Shown here in pieces: positions 48,086-62,146 of a stretch of DNA of 64,000 nt. Position 1 is the first letter of the stretch. Each line of letters opens with the position of its first letter. The notes under the pieces are model-generated. The model was not told where the DNA came from. It searched no databases and saw only the letters and a list, made by a program, of their open reading frames with translations. The stretch comes from Cenococcum geophilum 1.58 (taxonomy: Eukaryota > Ascomycota > Dothideomycetes > Gloniales > Gloniaceae): contig KV748215.1 in the NCBI GenBank assembly GCA_001692895.1, forward strand, positions 124,001-188,000. The letters run 5' to 3'. Made by a program: the position numbers and the translations under genes.

Positions 48086-51000
48086 TAATTACTACTACAG
48101 TTACGGTTTTAATAAGTCGAATAATATGCCACTAAAAGCAGCTACTATAACGCCATTAACGGCGGCAACTACGTTAGGATTAGGTAATAACACCAACATA
48201 GCAGACACTGACTTATAGTAATTTATAACAGTAGGACAGTTATAAGTAATAGTTAATTAGTTAACGGGAGATAATACAGCACTTAAAAATAGGATTAATA
48301 AAATAGGAGCAGTAAAGGTTAAGTTATTATTAATTAAAAGATTTTTAGAAAAAAAATTAAAGCTTAAAGAATTCCTTACGCAAATATACTTTAAGGTTAC
48401 GTAAGAAGGAGTAAAGCTGGCAATAACTATAGATTAAGTAGCATATGCAGGATTATTCTTATTAGGAAGAGCACTTAAATAGTTTAAGCCTTACCTTACA
48501 GAGATATAAGCAAACGGAATAATAATAACGAACTAGGAAGTACGGTTTATATTTTTAAGCTAGAATGGATTCGTAAAATAACTTACACAAATATTTAGGG
48601 ACCTAGAAGTAATAACTATAGTGGAAAGAAAGCTTTAGGACCTAACGCAACAAACTTTAGTAATTAAGTACACGATATAATTCCAAACGCTAGCTATATA
48701 ACTTAAGTGGAATAATAAGGTACTTATAGCATAGTATAAACAGGGACTTAAGGCTAAAGTTTAGGACGTAATTATTTTAATAGAAGATGCGGATACCCTA
48801 AGGGAACTAATAGATTAAGTAATTAAGATTAATAATAGGATCTTCTAAAGGGAACAGGCTAAGAGGGGCTAGGATAGAGTTCTATAGTCATATAAGACAT
48901 AAAGTACGCAACAACCCAAGCTAAATTAGAAACTATAGTATAGCGCAGAGTTAATAGACCTAAGTAGTACTAAAGAAACCTATAAGAGAGGGAGTAAGAA
49001 ACTATAGAAACCTAGAGGTTAAGAATTAAGTAATTATAGGACTAAGGAGCATAGGCTAAACTAAGGATCTTAGCAGCGGAAGACGTTTAAGCAGACTCTA
49101 TAATAAAAGCAATAGTTCAAAAAAGGAGCTTATATAAATTGCGGAAAATAGGGTTATTTCGCCAGAGACTATAGAAGTAGTTAGAGTTATTACGCAGTAA
49201 AGAGAACCAGACTAGTAGTATATAATATATACATATAGAGGGATGACAGTGCGCTATAAGGAATAAAAGAATATTTAATTAAGAGTTTTACGTTCTATTA
49301 TAATAACGCATACCAAATTTATAAAAACGCTAAGTACGGTATAAGCTATTAGCCATAAGAGCCAGAGTTAAAAGGACTTAGAGGAACTATAGAGTTAAAT
49401 AAAGAATAAGATTAACTCTATAAGCTAGATTAAGATATTACAGCAACATACGGATAATAATTAGTAATAATAATAATAGAGTTAGAGTACTTATTAATTA
49501 ATAGCGACAAGGACAATAAAGGAACTAATTAGGGGTATCTAAACCTTAATAACGTAATAGAAGTAGAGACTAAGACCGCTATAGAGTAAGGTTTAGTAAC
49601 GGGTATTATAATACCGTTAAATACGGCGTCCATTACTTTATAAAACGGAAGGAGTAATATCTAGAGATAATTAAGCAAGTAGATAACTGCTAGTGCTAGC
49701 TTACCACTTAATAAAGGTAAAAGGCCAAAGGCTTAAGATTCTTAAGAAGAGATAAGAGACGACTAAGATTCTTAAGATAAAATAAGGTAAGCTTAAAAAC
49801 CTACAACAGACGGAAACCGATAGAGTAGAGTAGTAACTTAGTTCAAAGACATACGAATAAGCTCAGGATAAGAATTCCCAATAGCATAAGATTCTTAAGA
49901 CGAGATAAGTAAGATCTAGAACTCTTAAGACGAGATAAGGACACTAGACAAGCCTAGTTAAACTAAGGCTGGAGCTAAGCTTAAGTTAAAAGTAAGCTTA
50001 GGATTAAAGAATCCAAAGGGTTAAGAATTCGGAGTATAAATCAGAACACCTATAAGCAAGAGGCAAAAAGCTTCTTTATAGATTAGAGAATCTGCAGCGC
50101 AAATAGCAATTAGACTAGGAGATAGATATATAAACCCAGAGGACTTACTAGGGGAACACAGTATTTAGCCTAAAGATTAAAAAGTTAATACTAAGATTAA
50201 GAAGCATAAAGACTTTAAGAATTTACTCGCAAAATGCGACGTAAAGAAAACTATAGAGGAATTTAGGGCAAGAATTACCTTATAGCAAGAACAGAAACTA
50301 GATAAGAGATCTAGTATATTAGGACGTATAAAGGACAGAGTACTAGTATAAAAAATTATTAATAGGCCTAAAACAGGTATACTAAGAGTAAAGTAGCTTA
50401 CCAAACTAAAATAAGAAGAGGATCTAGGGATTCCTATTAGGTTCAAAGAACAACATACTAAAGGCTGTTATAACATAGCAATAAAGAGATATTTCCTTAC
50501 GGACGAGCCGTATATACTTAAGCAGCTATACTAAAAGTGGTATAGATAACGACACAATAATAAGTAGGAAGATTTCTATATATAGTTAGACAAAAAAGTT
50601 ATCTAAGACTACCTAATTATAGAAAAGGCTATAACTTATATTAAGGGGGCCTTAATTATAACATCAAAGGATCTAAAGAAGTAATTAAAGAACTAGAGAA
50701 GTAAAAGACGTATTTTAGTACCTATAAACAAAGTTACAACGCTTAGATTAATATAAGAAAGGTTTAAACTTAAGGATAAGGATAAGCTAAGAGTTAACCC
50801 AAAATATTAAGCATATTATATACTATCGTGGGTAGTATATATAGATAATACGTGTAATATATATAAGGTACTAAAGGACAAAAATTAGAAGTATCTAATA
50901 AGGATATATTAAATAACGGATAAGGCAAAATATAGAAACGCTAAATATATATATAGTTAGCGCCTAGTAGAAGTTTAAAAATAAAGGGACTTAATACTTT

Positions 51001-54000
51001 AGCCAGGAAGATTCCTTACGGAAGAATACCTAAATAGATAATAATAATAGGAATGTCTAGAGAATACCTATCTATAGCATATTAAAGACAAGAAACAAAC
51101 TAAGTATTAGCCTAAATTAGACTAAGTATAAATAGGATCTAGTAGCTAATAGTTAAAAAAAGTAGAGGCCTATAGAACCAGAGGGAGCTAGTAGTAGAGC
51201 CTTAGACCCTTAAGGGAATTTAAAGATAACACCTAAATTTACAAGTTAAATAGCAAGATCAATAGTTTAAGGCATTAATAGATAGTAGAGCAATAAGGAA
51301 CTATATTTTACTAATAGCAGTAAAAAAAATAGGATTACCACACAGGCAAAAGGAATACCCTTACCTATTAGTAACAATTTTAGGAGATCTAATAGCTTAT
51401 AGAGGAGGCATTATCAATCTTAAAACAGGACTAGTTTAGTTAACTATTAAAGGAAGATAAATTAAGATATCCTTTAATATATTACTATTAGGGAATAATA
51501 AGGCAGTATTAGGAATGCCTTAGTTATAGGAATATAATCTAAAGATTAATTAGGTTATAGGTTAAATTAATATTAAAGATACTTAACGCCATAAGATATA
51601 ACAATAAGCTAAGCTAGTATAGTACTAAGTAGAAATAACCTATAAAGAAATAGAAAAAGGACTAAGCTATATACTAAAGAAATACTATAAGTATAGTAAA
51701 AAACTATAGTTACCTAGGAGCGAAAAACTATTAGAATATATAGCATGGGATTATAAAATAGAATTAGANCTAGGAATAAGTCTAAGGTTCTTTCCAATCT
51801 ATAAGCTTACTAAAGAAGAAGGTAAAGCATTAAAAGAGTTTATCTAAGAAAACTTATAAAAGGGATATATTAGACTATCGCAATCATTAGCGGGTTATCT
51901 AGTACTATTTATACTAAAAAAAATAGCAAACTAAGGCTATATATCGACTATAGATAGTTAAACAGTATTACTAGAAAGGATAAGTATCCTTTACCCTTAA
52001 TTAGCGAGATCTAAGACAGGATAGGCAATGCGCAAATCTTTATAAAGATAGATCTAAGATAGGCATACTATTAAATTAGGATTAAGGAAGGCAATAAATA
52101 AAAGGCAGCCTTTAGGTTAAAGGAAGGACTATATAAACCATTAGTTATATAATTCAGGCTTATAAACGCACTAGTAACATTCTAGAAGCGTATTAATAAT
52201 ATATTAGGAGAATATTTAGATAAATTTATTATAGTATACCTTAATAATATTATTATCTACTTAATAAATAAGGAAGAGCATAGAGAATACATTAAATAGG
52301 TCTTAAAGAGACTATAAGAAGAATAAATACTAATAGTAATTAAGAAATGCGAGTTCTTTACTAGGAAAACCAATTTTATTAAATTTATTATTAAACTAAG
52401 CCAACTTAGTATAGATCTAAAGAAGATTAAGGCCATAGTAAATTAGTAAGAACTAAAGAACGTTACACAGTTAAGATTATTCCTAGGGTTTTATAATTAC
52501 TATAGAAGGTTTATAGCGTAATAATTAAAAGATATTAAACTATTTACGCGATTAATAAAGAAAGAAGAACTATAGGTATAGGGAGAGGAACAGCGGAAAC
52601 TCTTTAAGAAAGTTAAAGAGTTATTTACCTAAGAGCTAGTTCTTAAGATTTATTAACTAAGACTAGAGACGGTTATAGAAATAGATATATTAAACTTTAT
52701 ACTAGGAGTATATTTTATATAAAAGTATTTAGATAGATGGCATCTAGTAGTATATTATAGTTAAAAGATAATAATACTAGAGTTAAACTATAACATCTAT
52801 AATAAGGAGTTATTAGGTATAGTTATAGTACTAAAGAAATAGAGAGCATTCTTATAAGGTATAGAAAAACTATTTATAGTTAAAACGGATTATAAAAACC
52901 TAACAGGATTCCTAATAATAAAGGAACTTAACTAAAAACAGGTTAGATAGGCAGAGATGCTTATAGAATACTATTTTAAGATTTAGTATACTAAGGGTAC
53001 AGATAATATATAAGCCGATACATTAAGTTAAAAAGCTAAACTATAAAATAATAAAAAGCTATTAGGGGCTTTATTATAAAAAGATATAGATAAACTAATT
53101 AGATACAATTATCTAAAAATTATAATAACTTAGGAAAATAAGTTAGAGAAAGTCTATAAAATATTAGAAAGCCTTTAGGTATAGAGGATTCTAAAAGCAT
53201 AACTAAAAAACCTATAGTTAGACATATATAAAAATTAAGAAGTAAAGTATATCCTAAGGAGTATAGCAGAGCAGTTTATAGAGGAATTTTATAAGGAACT
53301 AACTTAAAAACATAATAGAGCAACGGGCTTAGTGTTAAGACTCTAGAGGGAGTATATTATTAACGGAATTTAGAGAATAGCTAGAAAGGTCACTAAAGAG
53401 TATTTAGATTACTAAAGAAATAAGCTAACAAGGTATAAGCTATATAAAGGGCTACAACCTATTAAAATACTAGAGAGACTATAGGAGGTTATATTATAGG
53501 ACTTTATTATTAAGTTACTAAAGTTAAGAGACCCTATTACCAAATAAGATTATAATATAATCCTAGTAATAGTAAACAAGCTTATAAAGTAGGGATACTT
53601 TATAGCCTATACGGAAGAAATCTTAGTAAAAGATATCGCTAGAATCTATATTAAAGAAGTGTTTATAAAATATAGAGCACTAAGTAAAATTATATTAGAT
53701 AGAGATCTAAGATTTATAGCAGCATTTTAGGAAGTATTTTTAGCAAAATAAGAAGTTTAAGCAGCAACTTCTACTATATATTATTTACAGATAGACAGTT
53801 AAATAGAAAGATTAAACTAGACACTAGAGCAGTATCTAAGGCATTATATTAATCACGTATAGAACAATTAGGTATCGCTATTACTAGTTACACAATTTAT
53901 ATATAATATAACACCATAAGAAGAAATAGGTACATTACTATTTAAGGCGAATTATAGATATAAGCCAAGAACATTATTATTACTATAATAAGTAAAGAAA

Positions 54001-55259
54001 ACGAGTAGCAAAGCTAAGTAAAGAATAGAAACTTTAATAAAACTTTATATAAACCTTACGGAAACAGCTAAGACAGTACAGCAAAAAATAAAAAAGTACT
54101 ACAATGCTAAGAGATCTAAGGGACTAGATCTTAAGGAGGGAGATAAAGTATAGCTACTATATAAAAATTTTAAAAGTTAACGACTAAGTAAGAAGTTAGA
54201 CCATGTTAGACTAGGACCTTTTAAAATTACATAGAGGATTTTACTAGTTACGTTTAAGTTAAACCTACCAGCTAAAATAAAGATCTACCCTATATAGCAT
54301 ATTATAATGCTAGAGCCAGCATATAGAGATATTAAGTCACTAGTTTATAAGGCGGACACGTATAGAGGATAGGAAGAAGATAAATAGTAAGTTTTAAAGA
54401 TTATTAGTTATAAAGACGTAGACGATAAAATATAATACAAAGTAAAGTAAATAGGCTACAATGAGACTACCTAGGAGCTACTAGAGAATCTAAAGAACGC
54501 TATAGAAAAGGTATAGGAGTATTAGAAAAAAAAAGGTCAGGCAATATTAATAAAAAAGAATTACCAAAGAATAAGCCACCTAAGGGGAACCTAGGAAAAG
54601 CGACTGCCAAACTACTTAAAGTTGTTTCCTTCTCTATTAGAAGAGAATCTATTCTTTTATTACAAAGTTCCTACAGACCTTATTCCATAAGTTTCTACTC
54701 CTTAAAATAAACCTTCTCACGCACTTTTTTAAGACGAAGTAAATAGGTAGACGCCGTAATGTAAGTATTTAGGGCCTTCTATTCCGCATTCTAAGAACGC
54801 TTAAGCTTAGTAAGGGCCTGCGCTAGGTTACTATTAAGCTTTACAGCAGCAGATTAAATACGAGACCCTATAATAAATTACTTAGGGAACTTAAAGACTA
54901 TTAAGAGTTATAGGACGCGTATATTTAGCGTTAGAAGTAGAGCAAACATTATAAGATAATTAAATGTTTGCTCTAGTGCACTTTAAATAAGAGAAGGGTT
55001 ACTAAGACAAAGGACTCGCTAGCGCAACATATACTAACCCCTTCTTTAAGCAACAAGAATATAGAGATAGCATTATTTCACTAAGCAATAATATTACAGC
55101 AACGGTGCAAGCACGACGTTGCGCGTATAAAGAAAAAGAAGCTTTAGGCATTATAAGTAATAATATTAACCAAGTTAATTAGATAAATATTACACCTTTA
55201 GTAAACAACTTAGAGATGCTAGGTATCTTTAAGGACAAAGATAAAAAGGAAGGAGATAG

Positions 55260-55680
55260 TATTATAGACGCTTTAAGTATAATATTACGACTACTTAAAG
55301 AGGAGTCGGAAGAAGCTAGTTAGTTAATATAAGCACGGTCCAGAATAGAACCCGTGGAACTATATAATAAGAAATAGTAGCTAAGGTTACATAAGGTGCT
55401 ATAAAAGGAACGTAAGGAATAAAGGAAACTTATATACCTTATATATAAAACGTATATCATATATAAGAAGGATTTCATAGGAGTACGGTTGTGTATTTAA
55501 GGACCCTTAGTCCCTACCTAGATAGTTCTTTCCTTATAGTAATTCTCAGAATATAATTAGAGTTAATCTATTAGGCAACTACTCCACCAGTTATTATTAC
55601 GTTATTGACTTACTTATAATACCTATACACCTAGCCTATTAACAAGTCCACCGTAGTTCTTACTATAAGGCTTTGTTATA
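55260..55680 (+). repeat. Element C 3' LTR
   Basis: 421 bp, begins TATTATAGACGC and ends ...CTTTGTTATA. It matches the 5' LTR apart from transitions, including RIP-type changes in the terminal TGTTACGG. Confidence 0.92.
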
Positions 55681-55685
55681 TATAG

Positions 55686-57360
55686 AGGTGGCAAGCTTAT
55701 TAAGTTTGTTTTAAGTAAGTTTTTAGCTTTAATCTAATATATAAAAAGTTTTTTATTTCTACGTAAGTAATAAAGAGATATCCTTAACATGGAACTAACT
55801 AGATAGTAATAAAATATTACCTAGCTGTAATTTATAAAAGAACAAGCTAAGGAAATCCTAATTAACGCCTTAATTCCTAATAACTGCCAAAACAACGTAA
55901 TTGCGAAAATCTTTCCTTTTAAGAAATTTCTCATACCTTACACTTCTTAGGAGCTCTATTTATAGTATAATTTTTCTTTCTCTTACATAACCTTCCTCTT
56001 AATAGCTCTTCTAATAGATCCTCTAATACCTCTCCTAGTTAATCTCCTTGCTTACGCGGTTTACTCCTCTTAGCTATCTCTATTATAATATCTTTAAGCG
56101 GTTTATATATCTTAGTATAACAGTAGGGGTAATAAGGATTCTTAATATAGTATAATAAAAGTTTTTTTTGCGGTATAGCTACCGCTAAAACCTAGGTAAA
56201 ATACTAGCATATTACTACAATAGGACTATATAAAGATATAATTCCTCTATAACTGGGGTTTTAGAAATATATTATATCCTTTATTATATAATAAGTAGGT
56301 AACTAGGATATAAGATACTTTACTTATCTGCTTAAGATCTTAGTATTGGAAATTGTTAACACTTTAAATAGATATATAAGGACTAAACCATTCTCTACTT
56401 AATTATTAATATTGCTAAATAACAAAGGTGTTTTGTAAATATACCTCTAGGTACTAGTAAAATATATTTAAAACCTATAACTATATTTATCTGCTAGGAT
56501 AAGCCTTTAATATAGTTCTCTTTTAGTTAAGGCGAGTCTATCTTAGCCTCGCTATAGTCCTTTATTAGCTTAAGTAAATCTATTTTAATTTTACCATAGC
56601 CTTTTAAACCCCTAAGGTAATTAAGGTATATTTTTTATACACTTACCTAAACCATATCCTCTTATATATCGTCCTTTATATTATTGTCCTTTTATAAGAA
56701 CTTGCCTTATTAGGTGTTTAGGTAGGTATATAAGGTATCTACTCTTATATAGGGTTAGAAAGCTATAATCATTTCTTCTCCCTACTACTAGATGCCGTGT
56801 CTTTATTATTAATATAATTTTAGAATGATTTAAGGTTTCTAGTAGGTTAATAATTAGGTATATTACCCTTGGGGTAGTAGTATATAATATGTTTCTATAA
56901 ATACTAGTTAAGGACCTATAGGTTATATTAGTAACGTATTTAAGCTTAGTTAAAGTAATATATATAATATTTAGTATTCCTATAAAGATCGTAAGATAAG
57001 ATATTCAATTACGCTGTTACGGCTCCCGTTAGGGTCCATGCAGCGGGTCTATATAGGTATATATATATAAAAGGGAAACCGTACAGCTATAGCCGGATAA
57101 AACCTCTTCTTCTACTATTATGTAGCCTGTATAGCCTCTCTTCTAATTAGTAGCTGCTAAGTATAAGTAGACGTCTCTTTAAGGCGCTACAGAAAAGCCA
57201 TCTTAATGCGTACTTCTGGGTCCGTCCGGTGGGGTATATAGCTAGGGCCTAAGTTTTATCCTAGTTGGTCCAGTTGTCTAGGTAGGGCGAGGGCTAGCGG
57301 CCCGCAAGGCTAATGGTGTAGAAGTCCGTACGCAGCTCTATAGCTGTGACGGTACTAGGG
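55686..57360. other. RIP-degraded region, unassigned
   Basis: AT-rich, no frame longer than about 50 codons. Minus-strand translations around 56480-56780 give peptide-like stretches (SFLTLYKSRYLIYLPKHLIRQ, then YKGRYIRGYGLGK) that suggest a decayed coding region. I cannot assign them to a family. GC rises at about 57010-57340. Confidence 0.4.
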
Positions 57361-57610
57361 CGCGTTACTTACTAAATTCTATTAAGTTCTGCCAAGTTCT
57401 GCCGACTTACTAAATTCTGCTAAGTTCTGCCAAGTTCTGCTAACTTACTAATTTCTGCTAAATTCTGCCAACTTGTTGCGTTCTGCCAAATTCTGCTAAC
57501 TTATTAAGTTCTGTTAGATTCTGCTAGCTTACTAGGTTCTGCTAAGTTTTACTATATTGCCAAATTCTACAAATTCTGCCGAATTCTGCCACATCTGTAG
57601 TATTCTGCCA
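57361..57610. repeat. Degenerate TTCTGCCAA tandem array
   Basis: About 20 imperfect copies of a 9-11 bp TTCTGC(C/T)AA unit grouped into larger 35-45 bp blocks with ACTTACTA spacers. The unit matches, in reverse complement, the TTAGCAGAA/TTAGTAGAA motifs in the LTRs of element B (4095-4145 and 9700-9745). Confidence 0.75.
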
Positions 57611-57649
57611 TATTCGGCGAATTGCCGTAACATTGCCGTAATTTATCAT

Positions 57650-58300
57650 CCCTCTTCTTAAGGTACTTCCTAGTCTCCTCCCTTTGCCCCAGCTAGCTCC
57701 CTAGCTAGTAAGAGGTATAGTAGGAGGTTTATCTGCATAAACTAGTCCGTAACTACCTTTACAGCATTTAGCTTAGCTAGGAGCTCTCTATATAAGGATA
57801 TTCCGGCGCGGTAATACATTTCCGCCCGGCTAGCGATGTGCCTAGGGCAGTATACTATTACATACATTATCGATTGTTGGTTGTGGCCGCATGGGTAGGC
57901 CGGAGTTAGTTGCCCTGGTACTTTCCAATAGTAGAGGTATCTATTAAGTCCTATATATTCTGTTCTAAGCAGCGTGTTAATTGTACTCTCTATCTTAGTA
58001 AGCCTTGCGTGGCCTAGGATACATTTGCATTATAGAGCTATAAGAGTTATATACAAAGTAGAGTTACGGAGGCCCTCCTGCTAGGGCCCTCTACTATAGT
58101 TTTCCACTTCGGACGCCCCTTGGACGCCTATCTGCTTCTATAGCAGCTAGCCGGCCAAAACTAACCACTGCCTATATGCACCTGATTTGCTCTATAAGCC
58201 TATTCTTATAGCCTGCCCCTGCCTAGATAGACCAACACGCGCGTCTGTCCTTTTAGGCTATACAGATAGTGTTGTTAATAAGGTGTTGATCCTTCCTCTA
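57650..58300 (-). pseudogene. Tad-like LINE ORF2 C-terminal tail, RIP-degraded
   Basis: On the minus strand (about 58050 to 57700) the translation gives LTKIESTINTLLRTEYIGLN, then RYLYYWKVPGQLTPAYPCGH, then NQQSIMYVIVYCPRH. This resembles the conserved C-terminus of Tad1-type LINE ORF2, with 'LRTGxIGLNxYLxxxKVP' followed by a CxCG...H...C zinc motif. Reverse transcriptase and RNase H are not readable upstream, so the extent is approximate. It is probably one LINE end inserted on the minus strand. Confidence 0.6.
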
Positions 58301-58587
58301 AGATAGGTCTACTAGGAGTTAGAGCCTAGCAAAGGGGTAAGGTTCCTAGAGTTGTCCGTCGCTGCTATTATATACTACGCCCTATAGCCGTTGCCAGCTG
58401 CTTCGCGTTACCTATGACGCTCTTGCGATAATAGGCCGACCGTGTCTTGCAGGCGTGGGCCCATAATAACTCAACGCCGCGCAGCTATTGTCCCTTAGCC
58501 GCCTACTAACTAAACTTATTATCCTCCTATCTTAACTAATACCTGCATTTAAGTCCGTTTTAGCCTAACCTTATAGGTTCGTCCTAT

Positions 58588-58695
58588 CTCTTTCTTAGTC
58601 CGTTCTGGATTAACATCGCCGCCTAGAAAAGGGTGCCCCTAGCTCTTTCTTAGTCCGTTTTAGATTAACATTACCGCCTAAAGAAAGGTTAACGC
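58588..58695. repeat. Direct repeat of about 50 bp, two copies
   Basis: The segment CTCTTTCTTAGTCCGTTCTG...GATTAACATCGCCGCCTA recurs about 55 bp downstream with transitions; a shorter GGATTAACGTCGC echo follows at about 58710. Confidence 0.7.
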
Positions 58696-58699
58696 CGCT

Positions 58700-61600
58700 G
58701 CGTAGAAAGGGAGGATTAACGTCGCTAAATGTGGTTGATGGTGTTAAAATTCTTCCTATGCCCTCGCTGCTAGTATAGTCTTAGAGCGGAACAAGTACAG
58801 AGGTGCCCTGTCGTCCCCTTAGGTTCCTATCGCTTCCACCAGTAAGTATAAGCGCTAGCTTATGGCCCTAGGTTAGTCGCCCAGGTAAGAAGACGTCGGG
58901 TAGTTTTTAAAACCATTCCTCTATTTATGGTAAGTTGTCCTTATAGTTTTAAGTCTTACTAAGACCCGCGAAAACTCTGCTGTTCTAACGGCGTTAAGGA
59001 CTGAGTATTCAAACAGCGCCCTCTAGCCACGACGTAACGCCGCTGCATTAGTAACAGACGAGATCCTCACTCTCAGCTTGACCGTACGGATAAGATAAGA
59101 CGGAAAGGAACCCCTATAGGACAGTATGGGTCGGATCTCGATTTTAGTGTTCCTGTATATAAAGATCGTAAAGGGTATATAATTAATAGACTAGGTTTAA
59201 GAGTAAGTTAATTTAATAGCATATGAGAACTAGGAGTACAATATTTATATTCTATTTCTTTCTTAAGGCGGAGTCAGAATAAAAGGTAGAAGGGAAAGGC
59301 AGAGTATATTAGCCGCCCTTTTCGACCTTATATAGTATCTATAGTATAATATTTAGTAGCTATAATTGCTCTTAGCTTACGTATTATCTACGCCTAAGAC
59401 TATAGATACCTAAAGCGATCTGTAAGTAAGGCATTATTAGGAGTAGCTATTAGCTAAGCTATTACTAAATTTAAATGGCTAACAATCTATAATAGACGCC
59501 GTATACCTTAGTAGAGTTTAGAAGCGTTAGTATAAAGTTATAAACTAGAACTAGAAGTTAATAATAACCCCTAATAATACCTCTTTTAGTAGAAATAGCA
59601 TTATATAATCTACTTCCAATGCCTATCCTTCCTAGTATAGGACGCTACTTAAGCAATAAACTTATTTTAGCTAGTTAATCTTATATATTTACTCCCTATC
59701 TATAGTAAAGGAGCTATTAGTGCCTATAGGGTAGTTTAATTAGTATTTTAGCTAAGCCCTTTATAAGCGCTTCGCCTTATATAGGCGGTAATTAACTCTT
59801 ATTAATCTACCTTGCGTTAGGGAAAATCTTTTACTTAAAGCACTAAGGAGTCGGTACTTAGAGGTCTATAGGCTTATTCTATATTTTAATAACACTAACC
59901 ACGATTTCTCCTTAAGTGGTATCCCGTAACCCTAAGTACTTATTATAATAACAAAGTATTATATACAAACGCTAAATAAACAGGTATTAGATTTAAAGAA
60001 TTAATAGCTATATATGGCTATTGCAGAGGCTTAAGAGGATTGCTAGAGAGCTTAAAAGGAATGCAGCTGTAGGTAAATCTATATAGGGGAAATAGAGCAG
60101 ATAAACTATCTACTAAATAATATAAATAAATAAATAAAGAAGGGAATCCTATAACGCTAGCTACTTATATAGCGTAGCGCATAGAACGGGAGTCCCGTAA
60201 CAATACTAGAAGTATAACGTCCCTAAATTATTAGCTACTAAGTAGGCGTTTATAGATATAAAAAAACCAACTTTAAAGATAATAACGGCAATATAGAGGT
60301 GTTAGCTGGTTAGGAAAGTAGCTTTAGTAATAATGATTAAGAATAGGACGTAGAGATATTATATAACGGAGAAAATAGTTTTAGTACTAAAGATTAAGAA
60401 ATAGGGGTAAATAGTAATAAAGAGATATTAAGCAATAAGGCTATATAGGCGATGGTTAGATGCGGTGGCCTTAGCTTTATAGTCTTAAATCTATAAGTAT
60501 AGGATATAAATATAAAGAAGATTTCTAATAAAAGCTGGTAAAAGAGTTAAAACTTTAGTCTCTTTTTGTTTAGCCTATCGCGAAATAAAACAATATTTTA
60601 CTATTTCTATTAGAGTATTTTGACCGCTTAATTTATAGCAAGCTATAAAGTATTTGCAATAATCCATACTTTTACTTAAATAATTTTATTTATTATCTTA
60701 AAAGCGATAATAGAAGGTAAATCTATGCTAATAACCTAGGATTTTTTTTTTAATTTTCTTATGGACCTAGGACGTATACTACCTTAGCAACTATTAGTCG
60801 TATTTAAGACTACAGTACTTATAGATTTATACCTTAAGGATATAAACATATTCTTTTATAGTGTTTTCTTTTTATTTAAATTATTTCTCTACTTATAGTA
60901 TTTAGCGGTTGTTTATCTATTCTAGTATAGTAAGGAGAAGTAGTTAGGTTACGTAAGGGGGCTTAAACTTATAGCTACGCTTACAAGGCTGTTTATATAG
61001 GAACTTCTCTAAGTATATATAAGGGGACTTTGAGTTATTGTAAAGTTTATAAGGGTCTTTATATAGGAACTTCTTCAATATTTCTAAATCTAGGACTTAG
61101 GTATTTCTTTTTATTATAGTTATAAAATAAAGCAATAAAAGAACTATATATAGAAATATATAGCATAGATAAACTAATAATTGTGTATTTTTATAACCAA
61201 AATAACTAAGAGTGGTAAAGGGAGAAGGCAACTATATCTTCGTCCTAGTCAACTTACCGCCCTTATATCTGTATAAGCGATACTAGAACTTATAGGGAAG
61301 TGGCCTTAAATATCCTATTACGACTTATAAAAGAACTAATATAATATTAGAAATACTTTTCTAGGGGGTTAAATACTATCTCCTAAGGTAAACGAAGTTA
61401 GTATAAGACTATAGATATATTAGGGTAGGTAGGACGGGCTGACTTTAGGGGATAGAGGGGAGGCATTTTATATAGTAACCACTAAATCCTAAATATAGCG
61501 TACCGCGACCATCAAATTATAGACACCTTTATACTTTAACCACTAAATTATAGATATGCTAAAAATTAGAGCTGCTACTTACGGTTAACGTAGCAATTAC

Positions 61601-61940
61601 TGCCTTTTTGGCTAAGTATATTTAAATCTAAATCCAAGCTTTAATATAGTTGTTATTCCTTAATTAAAGATTAAATAAGTTAGTAATTATAAATAGGGAT
61701 TAAAATATATAAGTAAATATCTAAGTAATACTAAGTTGTAACTAAATCTAACGCCTAAATAAAACTATATAACGTTTGGGAAATGCTAATTAATACTAGT
61801 TAAATAACATAGTTGGATAGCTACTATTAAGTAGGAAAGGTTATATAAAAATAGGCCACTGCCTTACTTTTAAGTAGTTAAATTAAAAGAGACAATTTAT
61901 ATTAAAGGTAAGTAATCCTAGGAGTAAGGTGTAAGGGATA
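58700..61940. other. RIP-degraded region, unassigned
   Basis: No frame survives. Between about 59330 and 60230 the plus-strand translation shows long runs that look like a former protein (for example CLSFLVQDAT and YSKGAISAYRVV), so a decayed coding element is likely. I do not recognise it. 58950-59160 is less AT-rich. The rest is TA-rich with no clear repeats. Confidence 0.4.
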
Positions 61941-61944
61941 TTAT

Positions 61945-62146
61945 TGCGGACACCTTGGGTTGCCCTCAGGACAACCCCCGGACGCCCCTCGGATAGTCGC
62001 CAGTCACGTGCCGGAGGCACGTGCCCGTAGTATATAGTCTCTACGATCTTAGAGGCCTTACCTCCTCAAGGATTCGTCTCTCTTACCAATCTATCCTATT
62101 CCACAATCGTGTCCTTATAGCCCCCTATCTACAAGATCCCCTTACA
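61945..62146. other. GC-rich block, possibly a solo LTR, with E-box-like palindrome
   Basis: About 200 bp of GC-rich sequence inside TA-rich DNA. It begins TGCGGACACC and ends CCCCTTACA, so TG...CA ends are possible, but the flanks (attat and taagg) are not duplicated. It holds the inverted repeat CACGTGCC-GGA-GGCACGTG at 62005-62023. The end CTACAAGATCCCCTTACA resembles the style of the Copia LTR ends. Confidence 0.35.

Larger units (their letters stand above)
47665..55680 (+). mobile_element. Ty3/Gypsy element C (chromodomain type) with both LTRs
   Basis: 8.0 kb bounded by 421-bp LTRs with an exact TATAG target duplication (47660-47664 and 55681-55685). Gag starts at ATG 48126. A zinc knuckle INCGK-GYFARDY lies at about 49130-49175. 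Protease reads LIDSRAIRN (51270-51300; DSG expected). The RT active site YLNNI lies at about 52234-52252 (YLDDI expected). RNase H is at about 52870-53035 (KTDYKNLTGFL, YTKGTDN) and integrase at about 53570-53740. Near 54370-54510 lies a chromodomain-like YKVK-IGYNETT-ELLENLKNAIEKV. A polypurine tract (55231-55259) abuts the 3' LTR. Stops throughout; no intact protein. Same family as element A. Confidence 0.92.

Noticed and set aside
61945-62146. Definite solo LTR
   Set aside because: TG...CA ends can be drawn, but there is no target duplication and no second copy in the window, so it is kept only as a possibility.
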